64,000 bases of DNA from Chitinophagaceae bacterium (GTDB lineage Bacteria > Bacteroidota > Bacteroidia > Chitinophagales > Chitinophagaceae), in NCBI GenBank assembly GCA_023251255.1, contig JAHEZD010000029.1, forward strand, positions 1-64,000. The letters are read 5' to 3'. The notes beneath the pieces are model-generated. The model worked only from the letters and a program-made list of their open reading frames with translations, was not told the DNA's origin and searched no databases. A program made the translations under genes and the position numbers. Positions 8,681 to 16,929 of the stretch are shown here, piece by piece (the first letter of the stretch is position 1; each line of letters begins with the position of its first letter).

Positions 8681-8866
8681 CAGGAAAACTTCGTTTTCCA
8701 ACTTGGTGCCCTTTGTGCTTTTGCGGTCAATCAAAAAAACATTGCCTGCAATGGTTCTCCATAACTATTTATGCAGGAAAACGAAGTTTTCAACTTGGTG
8801 CCCTTCGTGCCTTTGTGGTCAATCAAAAAAACATTGCCTGCAATGGTTCTCCATAACTATTTATGT
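8681..8866 (+). repeat. Tandem pair of the two-hairpin repeat (2 x about 93 bp)
   Basis: Two copies in direct tandem, 8681-8773 and 8774-8866. Each has a GAAAAC/GTTTTC hairpin, an ACTTGGTGCCC-type spacer and a CATTGC-CT-GCAATG hairpin. The second stem differs from CATTTG/CAAATG in copies 1 and 2 by changes on both sides. The reading frames that cross this stretch are artefacts of the repeat. Confidence 0.75.
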
Positions 8867-8880
8867 AAGAAACACTCCGT

Positions 8881-9534
8881 TTATTGCAAAGCCACCAGTA
8901 CCTCCTTGTCCAGCGGCGAAACATCCTTGTCAAAATAATGGGTGAGCACCCCCTCCTCGTTCACCAGGTACTTGCAGAAGTTCCAAGTGGGTTCCTGGTT
9001 CAGCCAGCCATTTTTGGCACTGTCACCCAACCAAGCAAACACTTCGTTTTGATGGGGGCCTTTTACCACACTGCTCTTTTGCATTAAGGGGAAACTAATG
9101 CCGTAGTTCTTTTGGCAGAACAAAGCTATTTCACTGTCGGTACCCTTTTCCTGTTCCTTGAAATCATTGGCAGGGAAGCCTATCACCACCAATTTGTCGC
9201 GGTTCTGCAAATAGAGTGTTTGCAGTTGGGCATACTGGCCAGTATAGCCGCAATTGCTGGCCGTGTTTACCAGCAGCACCTTCTTGCCCCTGAATGCTGC
9301 AAAGTCAATGGGGGTACCATTGTTCAATACACCTTGCAAACTGTAAAATGGAATAGCCGGTGCCATATTATGCTTATTTTGTTGAATGCCTTTTGCTGAT
9401 ACTATTTTTCCCTTGAACATGATCAGGGGATAGATGACTTTGAGGAATGATTGACGCCAGCTCATGTCTTTTTGTTTAATAAAAAATAAGGCTATTGGTA
9501 CAACAACCAACAGTACCAATAGGCTTCTTTTCAT
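8881..9534 (-). CDS. Membrane-anchored glutathione peroxidase (Cys type)
   Basis: Glutathione peroxidase-family thiol peroxidase of 217 residues that reduces hydroperoxides, usually with thioredoxin in bacteria. The active-site block NTASNCGYTGQYAQL holds the peroxidatic Cys, and the catalytic Gln and Trp/Asn positions appear in FPANDFKEQE and WNFCKYLV. Before the domain is an uncleaved-looking N-terminal hydrophobic helix (MKRSLLVLLVVVPIALFFI) and a linker of about 45 residues, so the enzyme is probably anchored with its catalytic domain in the periplasm. The start at 9534 is preferred because it begins that helix. It is a single gene. Confidence 0.92.
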   Translation of the reverse strand: MKRSLLVLLVVVPIALFFIKQKDMSWRQSFLKVIYPLIMFKGKIVSAKGIQQNKHNMAPAIPFYSLQGVLNNGTPIDFAAFRGKKVLLVNTASNCGYTGQYAQLQTLYLQNRDKLVVIGFPANDFKEQEKGTDSEIALFCQKNYGISFPLMQKSSVVKGPHQNEVFAWLGDSAKNGWLNQEPTWNFCKYLVNEEGVLTHYFDKDVSPLDKEVLVALQ

Positions 9535-10014
9535 GGTGAATTTGATGGTCACCAATGCAAGTTAGATACTGTTTATATAGTAATGCCCAAACAATATAAA
9601 AGTCCTTTTTGATAGTATAATTCCATTTGACTATTTGTTCCCAACAAAGCTCCATTAATCGTAAAAAATAGTTCAAAAAAGGGTTTTTACAGTTAAGCAT
9701 TTAGTACGGCAAGTACACTATTCCATTTTATTTTCTTTCTGCACATTGTGTGTGAATTAATTGGAGGCATTTGCTTGATAAGTTTTGTAAATTGTGGAGA
9801 AGCCTATGGATTCCTGTTAACTGGGGCTACAAAATTGTTAATTGAGCTGTGGATACATGTGGATGAATATTGAAAGAAAAAAATTTTTAAGTAATGCTTT
9901 TCTGTTCCATATTCGCCCTCCTATCATTTTCTGGTAACAATTCCTTAATACAGGAAGCCGCCATTGACAAATGTAGGGAGCAAGTTTACTAACCCTTATT
10001 GCCTTGAATAAAAA

Positions 10015-11586
10015 ATGGAATTAACGAACTTTAATAAAGACAAAAAAAGAAGGAAGAGCAGCATTGATCTAAGCACCATGGTATATGGTAAGGTACCGCC
10101 ACAGGCCAGGGAACTGGAAGAAGCGGTGCTGGGTGCCATCATGCTGGAAAAAAGCGCATTTGACAGTTTGGTGGATACCAACCTGAAACCGGAATGCTTT
10201 TATGTGGAGGCCCACCAGACCATTTTCAAGGCCATGCAGGACATGCAGCAACGTGGAATTCCCATAGATATCCTAACGGTGGTGGAGGAACTGAAGCGCA
10301 AGGAACAACTGGATGCGGTGGGCGGCCCCTATTATGTTACCAAGCTTACCAATACGGTGGTAAGTACGGCGCATATTGATGCACATGCTAGGATCATTTT
10401 GCAGAAGTTCATTCAACGTGAACTGATCAGGATCAGCGGGGAAATTATTGGCGATGCTTATGAGGACAGTACGGATGTTTTTGATTTGCTGGACGACAGT
10501 GAAACAAAAATGTTCAATATCACCAACAATTATTTGAAGAAGAACTTTGAGGATATTGGTAATGTATTGGCCAAAACCATCAACCGTATAGATGACCTGA
10601 GAACAAGAACGGAAGACATTAGCGGTGTGCCCAGTGGCTTTGCCCACCTTGACAGGATTACTTATGGCTGGCAACCTACGGATTTGATCATCCTGGCTGC
10701 AAGGCCGGCCGTGGGTAAAACGGCCTTCGCCCTGAACCTTGCCCGTAATGCGGCACTGCATCCCACAAAGCCCATAGGCGTTGGCTTTTTCAGTTTGGAA
10801 ATGAGTGCTGGCCAATTGGTCCAGCGTATACTCAGTGCCGAGAGCGAGATACACCTGGAGAAAATTTCCCGTGGCAAGCTGGAAGAATACGAATACCAGC
10901 AACTGCATGCAAAGGGCATCAAGCGGTTGGAAACGGCACCTTTGTACATTGATGATACAGCGGCCCTGAACATTTTTGAATTCCGTGCAAAAGCTAGGCG
11001 TTTGGTAAACAAGCACAATGTTGGATTGATCATCATTGACTATTTGCAATTGATGACGGGCAGTGATAACAACAAGGGCGGCAACCGTGAACAGGAAATC
11101 AGTACCATTTCAAGGAACCTGAAAGCACTGGCCAAGGAACTGAGCGTGCCCATCATTGCACTGTCGCAGTTAAGCCGTGCCGTGGAAACGAGGAAGGAAA
11201 GCAAGATGCCGCAGTTGAGCGATCTGCGTGAGTCCGGTGCCATTGAGCAGGATGCGGATATGGTCATGTTCATTTACCGTCCGGAATATTATGAAATTGG
11301 CGCCAATGAAATGGGCGAAAGCACCAAGGGCGAAACGCATATACGTGTGGCCAAACACAGGAACGGTAGCCTGGACACGGTCAAGTTGCGTGCGGAGCTG
11401 AGCATACAGAAATTCCATGACTGGGAAGATGAGGGCACGGGCAATATGATGGGTGGTGGCAACTGGAAACCCGTAGGTCCCGCACCTACTGCTGGCACTT
11501 CCCCAGAAGGCGGCAAGTTCTTTGTGCAGAGCAGCAAAATGAACAGTGGCAGCTTTGACGAGGGTTTTGAGGAGCAGCCTTTTTAA
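10015..11586 (+). CDS. dnaB: Replicative DNA helicase DnaB
   Basis: Hexameric helicase that unwinds DNA at the replication fork. It has 523 residues: the N-terminal collar domain spans about residues 28-130, a linker follows, and the RecA-like motor carries Walker A at 229-237 (ARPAVGKTA), Walker B in LIIIDYLQL and the arginine-finger region in QLSDLRESGAIEQDADMVMF. No intein is present. A basic N-terminal extension (KDKKRRKSS) and a Gly/Pro-rich tail lie outside the domains. The start ATG follows a 480-bp gap (9535-10014) in which I see no gene or clear consensus promoter. A rho-independent terminator follows the stop. Confidence 0.98.
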   Translation: MELTNFNKDKKRRKSSIDLSTMVYGKVPPQARELEEAVLGAIMLEKSAFDSLVDTNLKPECFYVEAHQTIFKAMQDMQQRGIPIDILTVVEELKRKEQLDAVGGPYYVTKLTNTVVSTAHIDAHARIILQKFIQRELIRISGEIIGDAYEDSTDVFDLLDDSETKMFNITNNYLKKNFEDIGNVLAKTINRIDDLRTRTEDISGVPSGFAHLDRITYGWQPTDLIILAARPAVGKTAFALNLARNAALHPTKPIGVGFFSLEMSAGQLVQRILSAESEIHLEKISRGKLEEYEYQQLHAKGIKRLETAPLYIDDTAALNIFEFRAKARRLVNKHNVGLIIIDYLQLMTGSDNNKGGNREQEISTISRNLKALAKELSVPIIALSQLSRAVETRKESKMPQLSDLRESGAIEQDADMVMFIYRPEYYEIGANEMGESTKGETHIRVAKHRNGSLDTVKLRAELSIQKFHDWEDEGTGNMMGGGNWKPVGPAPTAGTSPEGGKFFVQSSKMNSGSFDEGFEEQPF

Positions 11587-11656
11587 GGAATATACCTAGT
11601 AGTAGCATAATATTAACTTTTGATTGCAAACCTCCTGGCACAACATAATATGATTG

Positions 11657-11687
11657 AACACCCCAACTTATGGGGTGTTTTGTTTTT
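11657..11687 (+). terminator. Rho-independent terminator after dnaB
   Basis: AACACCCC (from 11657) pairs with GGGGTGTT across a 7-nt loop and is followed by TTGTTTTTG. The U tract overlaps the TTG used by the candidate promoter of the toxin-antitoxin genes. Confidence 0.85.
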
Positions 11688-11714
11688 GTGGGCTTTGTAA
11701 AAATTGTACCTTTA
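11686..11714 (+). promoter_or_regulatory. Candidate promoter of the toxin-antitoxin genes
   Basis: TTG (11686-11688), an 18-nt spacer and TACCTTTA (11707-11714) resemble TTG-N19-21-TAnnTTTG with one base mismatch and a spacer one base short. The antitoxin ATG is at 11729. Confidence 0.4.
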
Positions 11715-11728
11715 AAAAAATAGTTGTT

Positions 11729-11983
11729 ATGAGTACAACAGAATTAAAAGAGTTAATCCATAAAAGGATTGATAACACAGAAGATGAGTTGCTGTTGCAG
11801 CAGGTAAATGATTTATTGGGCAGTAACGGAGATGAATACGAGTTGGTGCCCAATGCAGAAATTGACGCCTTACTCGAGGAAAGGATGCGCAAATTAAAAT
11901 CAGGCGAATCAGAAAGCATGAGCTTGGAAGAGTTTCAAGAAAAAATAAAAATGAAGTATGGTTACGAAGCCACTAAGAGTTGA
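11729..11983 (+). CDS. Antitoxin of a ParE-type toxin-antitoxin pair
   Basis: An 84-residue acidic helical protein directly preceding and overlapping (26 bp) a ParE toxin, the standard order for type II systems. The N-terminal helix MSTTELKELIHKRIDNTEDE is shared with the protein at 12272-12496. The C-terminal half (EIDALLEERMRKLKSGES) is amphipathic and probably wraps the toxin. The start at 11729 is chosen because the longer frame from 11654 would include the dnaB terminator and the promoter. No classical DNA-binding motif can be named with confidence; antitoxins of this kind usually autorepress. Confidence 0.8.
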   Translation: MSTTELKELIHKRIDNTEDELLLQQVNDLLGSNGDEYELVPNAEIDALLEERMRKLKSGESESMSLEEFQEKIKMKYGYEATKS

Positions 11984-12266
11984 AAGCATTGCCTGGAGCG
12001 AAGTGGCCGAAATAATTGATTGGTACAATGAACAGCAAAATGGAAGGGGAGCCATCTTTTATGATGAATTTGATAGTTATCTCAATAAAATAAAGGGTAA
12101 TCCGAAAACTTTTGCTTTTTACAATACGGAAGTGAGGGTAGCGCACCTTAAAATACATCCCTACTTTATATTTTATGCAGAACGGGAGCATGTTATTTTT
12201 ATCCTAGCAGTTATTCACAATAAAAGGAGCAATCGCCATATCAGAAAAAGGATTTCAAAAAGATAG
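11958..12266 (+). CDS. RelE/ParE family toxin
   Basis: A small basic protein of 102 residues of the RelE/ParE superfamily; ParE members poison DNA gyrase and RelE members cleave mRNA. The ParE-like layout is seen in WSEVAEIIDWYNEQQ, FYDEFDSYLNKIKGNPKTF, VRVAHLKIHPYFIFY and the C-terminal strand VIFILAVIHNKRS. The start overlaps the antitoxin end by 26 bp, implying translational coupling. The gene is intact. The residues required for toxicity differ among ParE subfamilies, so the target (gyrase or other) is inferred only from the fold. Confidence 0.87.
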   Translation: MVTKPLRVESIAWSEVAEIIDWYNEQQNGRGAIFYDEFDSYLNKIKGNPKTFAFYNTEVRVAHLKIHPYFIFYAEREHVIFILAVIHNKRSNRHIRKRISKR

Positions 12267-12271
12267 TTGCC

Positions 12272-12496
12272 ATGAATACAGCAGAATTAAAAGAGTCATT
12301 GCACAAAAAGATTGATGCGATTAATGATGAGACGAGTTTGAAAAAATCAAATGCCAAAAATGGCTTCATTCTAAGTGAACATCAAAATATTTTATTAAAT
12401 GATATAAGAGCGAGACACTTCTATGGGGAAAGCAAGTCCTATTCATGGAATGAAGCCAAGAAGTTTATAAAGGAAGGTGGAGAGAACCCGCAATAA
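12272..12496 (+). CDS. Orphan antitoxin-like protein, paralogue of the 11729 antitoxin
   Basis: A 74-residue protein starting 5 bp after the toxin stop. Its first 15 residues (MNTAELKESLHKKID) closely match the antitoxin at 11729, and the upstream DNA (AAAGATAGTTGCC before the ATG) also resembles that before the first antitoxin, so a local duplication is likely. The C-terminal half differs and holds RHFYGESKSYSWNEAKKFI, a pattern found in small addiction-module components. No toxin follows; rsmE comes next. It may be a decoy or second antitoxin for the ParE toxin, or the remains of a second pair. Confidence 0.65.
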   Translation: MNTAELKESLHKKIDAINDETSLKKSNAKNGFILSEHQNILLNDIRARHFYGESKSYSWNEAKKFIKEGGENPQ

Positions 12497-12529
12497 ATGA
12501 ATGCCTACAAAGACCAAGAAAAATTACTA

Positions 12530-13231
12530 ATGCAGCTCCCCTATTTCTACGAACCCACTTTAACAGAATCCAGTTCCCTCTTTACCCTAAGTGAGGAAAC
12601 CCATAAACATGCCATCCAGGTGCTGCGGATGAAGGCCAATGATGCCCTGCACCTCACCAATGGCAGGGGCCTATTGAGCCGCGCCGTTATTACCAGTGCA
12701 GACAAGAAACAAAGCATTGTTCAGGTGGAAGCCGTACAGTTTTTTGAGGAACGGGAAACAAGGATCAGCATTGGCATTTCCTTGTTGAAGAATACCAACC
12801 GCTTGGAATGGTTCCTGGAAAAAGCAGCGGAACTGGGCATCAGCGCCATCCATCTGTTGCAGTGCCACCGCACGGAGAAAGAGCATTCCCGCTTTGACCG
12901 GTTGAACGGCATACTCATTGCTGCCATGCTGCAAAGCCAGCAAACATGGCTGCCCGTACTGCATGAACCCAAACCTGTTGACGAAATCATCCAGCATACC
13001 AGTGCAGCCATCAAATTGGTTGCCCATTGTGAGGAAGGCAACAAGATACCCCTGCAAAAAATAAAACCTACTGCTCCTACCCTCATACTGATTGGCCCCG
13101 AAGGCGATTTCACTCCAGATGAAATACACGAATGCCTGAAGCATCATTTTATTGCAGTGAGCTTGGGCAGTACCAGGTTGAGGACCGAAACAGCAGGGGT
13201 AGTGGCAGCCACTTTGTTAATGATTAACTGA
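12530..13231 (+). CDS. rsmE: 16S rRNA m3U1498 methyltransferase RsmE
   Basis: SPOUT-class enzyme that methylates N3 of U1498 in 16S rRNA. It has 233 residues from the ATG at 12530, which begins MQLPYFYEPT as in the family; an in-frame ATG at 12497 would abut the preceding stop but adds a non-family tail. The N-terminal PUA-like part includes HKHAIQVLRMK; the SPOUT knot is seen in LEKAAELGISAIHLLQCHRTE, LIGPEGDFTPDEI and SLGSTRLRTETA. The TGA stop lies inside the left end of a MITE-like element, so insertion apparently set the present C-terminus. Confidence 0.95.
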   Translation: MQLPYFYEPTLTESSSLFTLSEETHKHAIQVLRMKANDALHLTNGRGLLSRAVITSADKKQSIVQVEAVQFFEERETRISIGISLLKNTNRLEWFLEKAAELGISAIHLLQCHRTEKEHSRFDRLNGILIAAMLQSQQTWLPVLHEPKPVDEIIQHTSAAIKLVAHCEEGNKIPLQKIKPTAPTLILIGPEGDFTPDEIHECLKHHFIAVSLGSTRLRTETAGVVAATLLMIN

Positions 13232-13352
13232 TGTTACGCAAAGTGTCAAATTTTGATGTCAGGTTGAGCCTGTCGAAACCTATTTGGAAACCAGATTGCC
13301 TTCGAGAACCTCAGGCTGACATTATTCTCACAATCTTTGCGTAACATCACTT
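13226..13352. mobile_element. MITE-like palindromic element, copy 1
   Basis: Terminal inverted repeats TAACTGATGTTACGCAAAG (left) and its near-perfect complement CTTTGCGTAACATCACTTA (right) flank a 127-bp unit with no coding capacity. Internal words CAGGTTGAGCCTGTCGAAAC and CTTCGAGAACCTCAGGCTGACAT are shared with the copies at 14988 and 33314. Confidence 0.75.
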
Positions 13353-13379
13353 AATAATCAACTAACCAAATCATCCATA

Positions 13380-14981
13380 ATGAAATATGTTAGGCTTTTA
13401 CTGCTGTGTCTTGTGGTGTTAGTGATAAATAGCTGTAAGCATGGGAAAGTAAAGCCACCTGTGGTGAAGGACACATCCATTACCAAAACAACCTCCTTCA
13501 ATGAACTGTTCCTGGACAGTTCGCAAATGGTGAACTTCCTGGCTGCCAATAAAGAGTTGAGCCTATTTGCGGAGCAGTATGCTGATTTCTATACTTCAAG
13601 GAATTATCAATATGCTTGGTTCGATAGCTTAGGGCTTACCCAGCAAGCTACCAATTTCATGAACCTCCTGCAAACCACCGTGGATAACCTGAAGGATAGC
13701 AGTTTGTTCAGCAGGCCCTTTTTAGGCATCAAGGACAGGCTATCAAAAAAGGACCAGCCCTACTCAAAACAGGAGTTGTTGAATACGGAATTCTTACTTA
13801 CTGGACAGTTCTTTCTGTTTGCCACTAAAGTATATAAAGGCAGTGATATTGATGCGGCCGCACTGGGCTGGTTCATTCCAAGAAAGAAGACCAACTTGAA
13901 GGAACTATTGCTGACCACGCTAAAAGCAGATTCTGCCAATGCGGAAAGGTACACTCCCTTAAACCCGCAGTACCAACAATTGCAATCAACATTGGGCCTG
14001 TACCATAACCTATCAAAACAGGGCAATTGGGAGCAATTTAAAGCACCCAGCAAGTCGTTAAAACCAGGCGACACTTCACTATTGATCCCTTCCATCAAGA
14101 AGCGGTTGCAGTTACTGGGCGATGCCACCATCATGGATAGTTCCAATACCTATGACAGTAGCCTGCTCCTGGCTGTCAGGTCCTTTCAGCAAAGAATGGG
14201 CTTGGGGGTAGACGGTTCCATTGGCAAGAAAATGATGGAGGAACTGAACGTGCTGCCATCAAAAAGAATTGAGCAAATACTGTTGAACCTGGAAAGGATC
14301 AGATGGATGCCGAAACAAACGGACAGTAATTATGTACTGGTGAACATCCCCGAATTTAAGCTTCATGTTTTTGACAGTGGCAAGCAGCAATTGGAAATGC
14401 GTGTAATAGTGGGATCGGCAGCCAACAGCACGGTAATATTCAGTGGCAACCTTCAGTACATTGTTTTCAGTCCCTACTGGAACGTACCTGAAAGTATCGT
14501 GTCCAAAGAAATACTGCCATCCATGAAAAGGAACCCCAACTATATAGCCAACAAGAACATGGAAATAACAGGCTACAGCAATGGTTTGCCCATGGTAAGG
14601 CAGAAACCGGGCGCAGGCAATTCCTTGGGGCTGGTAAAGTTCCTTTTCCCCAATAGTCATAGTATTTACTTGCATGATACGCCCAATAAGGACCTGTTTT
14701 CGGAATCATCCAGAAGTTTGAGCCATGGCTGCATCAGGCTGTCAGAACCCAAAAAATTTGCACAGTACCTCTTGCGTGAAGACACGGCCACCATCTGGAA
14801 ATCAAAAGTGATTGATAGCTGCATGCACCTTTCCACAGAAAAATGGGTGACCCTCAAAAAGAAAGTACCTGTTCTGTTGGTCTATTTTACTGCTTGGGTG
14901 GATGCCAATGGTAAACTGAATTTCAGGAAGGACATTTATAAACACGATGAAAAATTGGCAGCCAAATTGTTTACACGTTAA
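13380..14981 (+). CDS. L,D-transpeptidase lipoprotein (YcbB-like)
   Basis: Cell-wall enzyme that forms 3-3 peptidoglycan cross-links or attaches proteins. It has 533 residues. A lipobox ends at C19 (LVINSC), so it is probably anchored in a membrane. A scaffold domain fills residues 40-240, a peptidoglycan-binding-1 motif (LLAVRSFQQRMGLGVDGSIG) follows, and the YkuD catalytic domain holds IYLHDTP and the active-site SHGCIRL, with nucleophile C451. The order matches the long YcbB/LdtD type rather than short YkuD proteins. It starts 28 bp after a MITE-like element and ends just before another. Confidence 0.93.
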   Translation: MKYVRLLLLCLVVLVINSCKHGKVKPPVVKDTSITKTTSFNELFLDSSQMVNFLAANKELSLFAEQYADFYTSRNYQYAWFDSLGLTQQATNFMNLLQTTVDNLKDSSLFSRPFLGIKDRLSKKDQPYSKQELLNTEFLLTGQFFLFATKVYKGSDIDAAALGWFIPRKKTNLKELLLTTLKADSANAERYTPLNPQYQQLQSTLGLYHNLSKQGNWEQFKAPSKSLKPGDTSLLIPSIKKRLQLLGDATIMDSSNTYDSSLLLAVRSFQQRMGLGVDGSIGKKMMEELNVLPSKRIEQILLNLERIRWMPKQTDSNYVLVNIPEFKLHVFDSGKQQLEMRVIVGSAANSTVIFSGNLQYIVFSPYWNVPESIVSKEILPSMKRNPNYIANKNMEITGYSNGLPMVRQKPGAGNSLGLVKFLFPNSHSIYLHDTPNKDLFSESSRSLSHGCIRLSEPKKFAQYLLREDTATIWKSKVIDSCMHLSTEKWVTLKKKVPVLLVYFTAWVDANGKLNFRKDIYKHDEKLAAKLFTR

Positions 14982-14987
14982 TCTTCC

Positions 14988-15163
14988 TAACTGATGTTAC
15001 GCAAATATTACAGAAATGCTGTCAGCCTGAGGTTCTCGAAGGCGATTTTCGTTTCTAAGCTGGTTTCGACAGGTTGAAAATCCCGACTATTCCGGGCTCA
15101 ACCCAGATGAAAATCGGGGCAGGTTCTGACATCGGTCTTTAAAACTTTGCTTAACATCAGTTC
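14988..15163. mobile_element. MITE-like palindromic element, copy 2
   Basis: A 176-bp unit with left end TAACTGATGTTACGCAAA and right end CTTTGCTTAACATCAGTT. It shares CTGTCAGCCTGAGGTTCTCGAAGGCGA with the copy at 33314 (inverted in copy 1). It is longer than the others because of an extra internal hairpin near 15080-15120 (ATCCCGACTATTCCGGGCT). Confidence 0.75.
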
Positions 15164-15200
15164 CTAATTATTATTTTCGTCAACCAACAGAAAAAAAATT

Positions 15201-16373
15201 ATGCAGCTTATTGAGGTCAATGATACAAAGACGGTAAAGGATTTTCTTACGGTGGGTGTTTTGATGAACAAAAGCAATCCAAGCTATATACGCCCACTGG
15301 ACAACGACATCAACGAAGTATTCGACCCTGCTAAGAACAAGAGCCATAAATACGGTGAAACCAAGCGTTGGATACTAAAGGATGGTGCGGGCAAATTGAT
15401 TGGCCGCATTGCCGCTTTTACCAACGATAAATACATTAACAAGGGCACTGAGTACAAAACAGGCGGGGCAGGTTTCTTTGAATGCATCAATGACCAGGAA
15501 GCTGCCAACCTGTTGTTCGATACCGCCAAATCATGGCTGCAAAGCAAGGGCATGGAAGCCATGGATGGGCCCATTAATTTTGGTGACCGCGATAAATGGT
15601 GGGGCCTCCTGGTGGAGGGGTTTGATGATGAGCCTGTATTTGGCATGCCCTTCAATCCGCCTTACTATGAAGCTTTGTTTGAAGCGTATGGCTTCCAGAA
15701 TTACTATAACCAGTACTGGTACAAAATGCTGGTGGATGCCCCACTGCCCCCAAGGTTCCAGGAACGCTATACCAAGTTTGCAGCCAAGGCTGGCTATGAA
15801 GCCAAGCATGTGAAGATCAATGAACTTGACAAGTACGCACAGGATTTTGCCACTGTGTACAATGCAGCTTGGGCACAGCATGGGGAGGCAAAGGAAGTGA
15901 CCAAGGAGCAAATTATCAAGCTGTTCAACACCATGAAACCCATTATGGACGAACGTGTGGTATGGTTTGCCTATTACAAGGAAGAACCGATTGCCATGTT
16001 CATTAACATACCGGATGTGAACCAGTATTTCAAGCACTTCAATGGCAAGCTGAACCTGATCAATAAACTGCGTTTACTGTACATGAAAAAAACCGGGCAG
16101 TGCAAGAAACTGACCGGATTGGCATTTGGGGTGGTTCCCAAATACCAGGCACTGGGCATTGACAGCTTTTTGATACAGGCCTGCGGCAACCTGATACAGT
16201 TCAAAGGCTGGTACGACAATTACGAAATGGGCTGGGCCGGCGATTGGAACCCCCGCATGGTGAATATCTACAAAAGCTTGGGTGGCCACCAGAACAGGCG
16301 AATGGTTACCTACCGCTATATTTTTGACAACAAACATGCATTTGAAAGGCACCCCGTGATGGAATACAATTAG
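15201..16373 (+). CDS. GNAT-fold protein, YghO-like
   Basis: A 390-residue cytoplasmic protein that looks like the YghO-type group of double GNAT-fold proteins. The N-terminal part (KNKSHKYGETKRWILKDGAGKLIGRIAAFTND) resembles a first acyltransferase-like domain. GPINFGDRDKWWGLLVEGFDDEP and FGMPFNPPYYEALFEAYGFQ are the strongest family blocks. The C-terminal half contains GVVPKYQALGIDSFLI, which resembles an acyl-CoA loop, and MGWAGDWNPRMVNIYKSLGG. The substrate is unknown and enzyme activity is inferred only from the fold. It stands alone, 38 bp after a MITE-like element. Confidence 0.7.
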   Translation: MQLIEVNDTKTVKDFLTVGVLMNKSNPSYIRPLDNDINEVFDPAKNKSHKYGETKRWILKDGAGKLIGRIAAFTNDKYINKGTEYKTGGAGFFECINDQEAANLLFDTAKSWLQSKGMEAMDGPINFGDRDKWWGLLVEGFDDEPVFGMPFNPPYYEALFEAYGFQNYYNQYWYKMLVDAPLPPRFQERYTKFAAKAGYEAKHVKINELDKYAQDFATVYNAAWAQHGEAKEVTKEQIIKLFNTMKPIMDERVVWFAYYKEEPIAMFINIPDVNQYFKHFNGKLNLINKLRLLYMKKTGQCKKLTGLAFGVVPKYQALGIDSFLIQACGNLIQFKGWYDNYEMGWAGDWNPRMVNIYKSLGGHQNRRMVTYRYIFDNKHAFERHPVMEYN

Positions 16374-16452
16374 TGGCTGGATGCGGGGAACTGGATGCTA
16401 GATGATGATGATTGCAGGCATTTGCTACGCAAATGCCAATTGCTCTATTTTA

Positions 16453-16570
16453 GCCACGAATGCCACTAATCTGCACGAATCTTTTTCACTAATTGTTGCC
16501 GCAAGCGGCAATGGTGAATCAGTTTTGATCATTCGTGAAACCATTCGTGCAAATTCGTATGATTAGTGGC
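16453..16570. repeat. Long imperfect inverted repeat in a gene-free region
   Basis: GCCACTAATCTGCACGAAT on the left faces ATTCGTGCAAATTCGTATGA then TTAGTGGC on the right, with a small TTGCCGC/GCGGCAA hairpin in the centre. The gap 16374-16929 holds this repeat and, at 16741-16785, a fragment (GCTGTCAGCTTGAGCCCTGT) related to the MITE-like elements; no gene is seen. Confidence 0.6.
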
Positions 16571-16929
16571 AAAAACAGATGCCAAAGGCATCATACCAAA
16601 ATCCATTGAACCATTTTTTCTATGTGGGTCTCCAGAGTGTTGAATAGTGTAAAGCAAGGGCTGTGCGTTCAGGAATTGAATTTTCATCTTGACCCGCAGT
16701 GTCCTGCCGTCTCTCTTTGTTTGAAGTAAGGACTCAATGGAAAATGCTGTCAGCTTGAGCCCTGTCGAAAGCGGTTTTCTGAAAAGATTCCAAAAATTAG
16801 TAGCACCACACATTACTGGCTAACTCATTGGAATCCGGATGCTCGATATTGGAAATATTTGCCCACATATCCGTTTTAGCAGGCAACATTAGCTATCTAA
16901 TTTCCGCCATATTCTTAACTTGCCCCCGT

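Noticed and set aside
8599-8945. Two overlapping frames with internally repeated protein sequence
   Set aside because: They only translate the tandem two-hairpin repeat and run into the glutathione peroxidase gene on the other strand.
10015-11586. Intein in dnaB
   Set aside because: Helicase motifs are contiguous and the length is normal.
14988-15163. Promoter -33 box supplied by the MITE-like end to the gene at 15201
   Set aside because: TTTG in the right end lies 22 bp from a TATTTTCG box, outside the usual 19-21 spacing, and the other copies do not repeat the arrangement.
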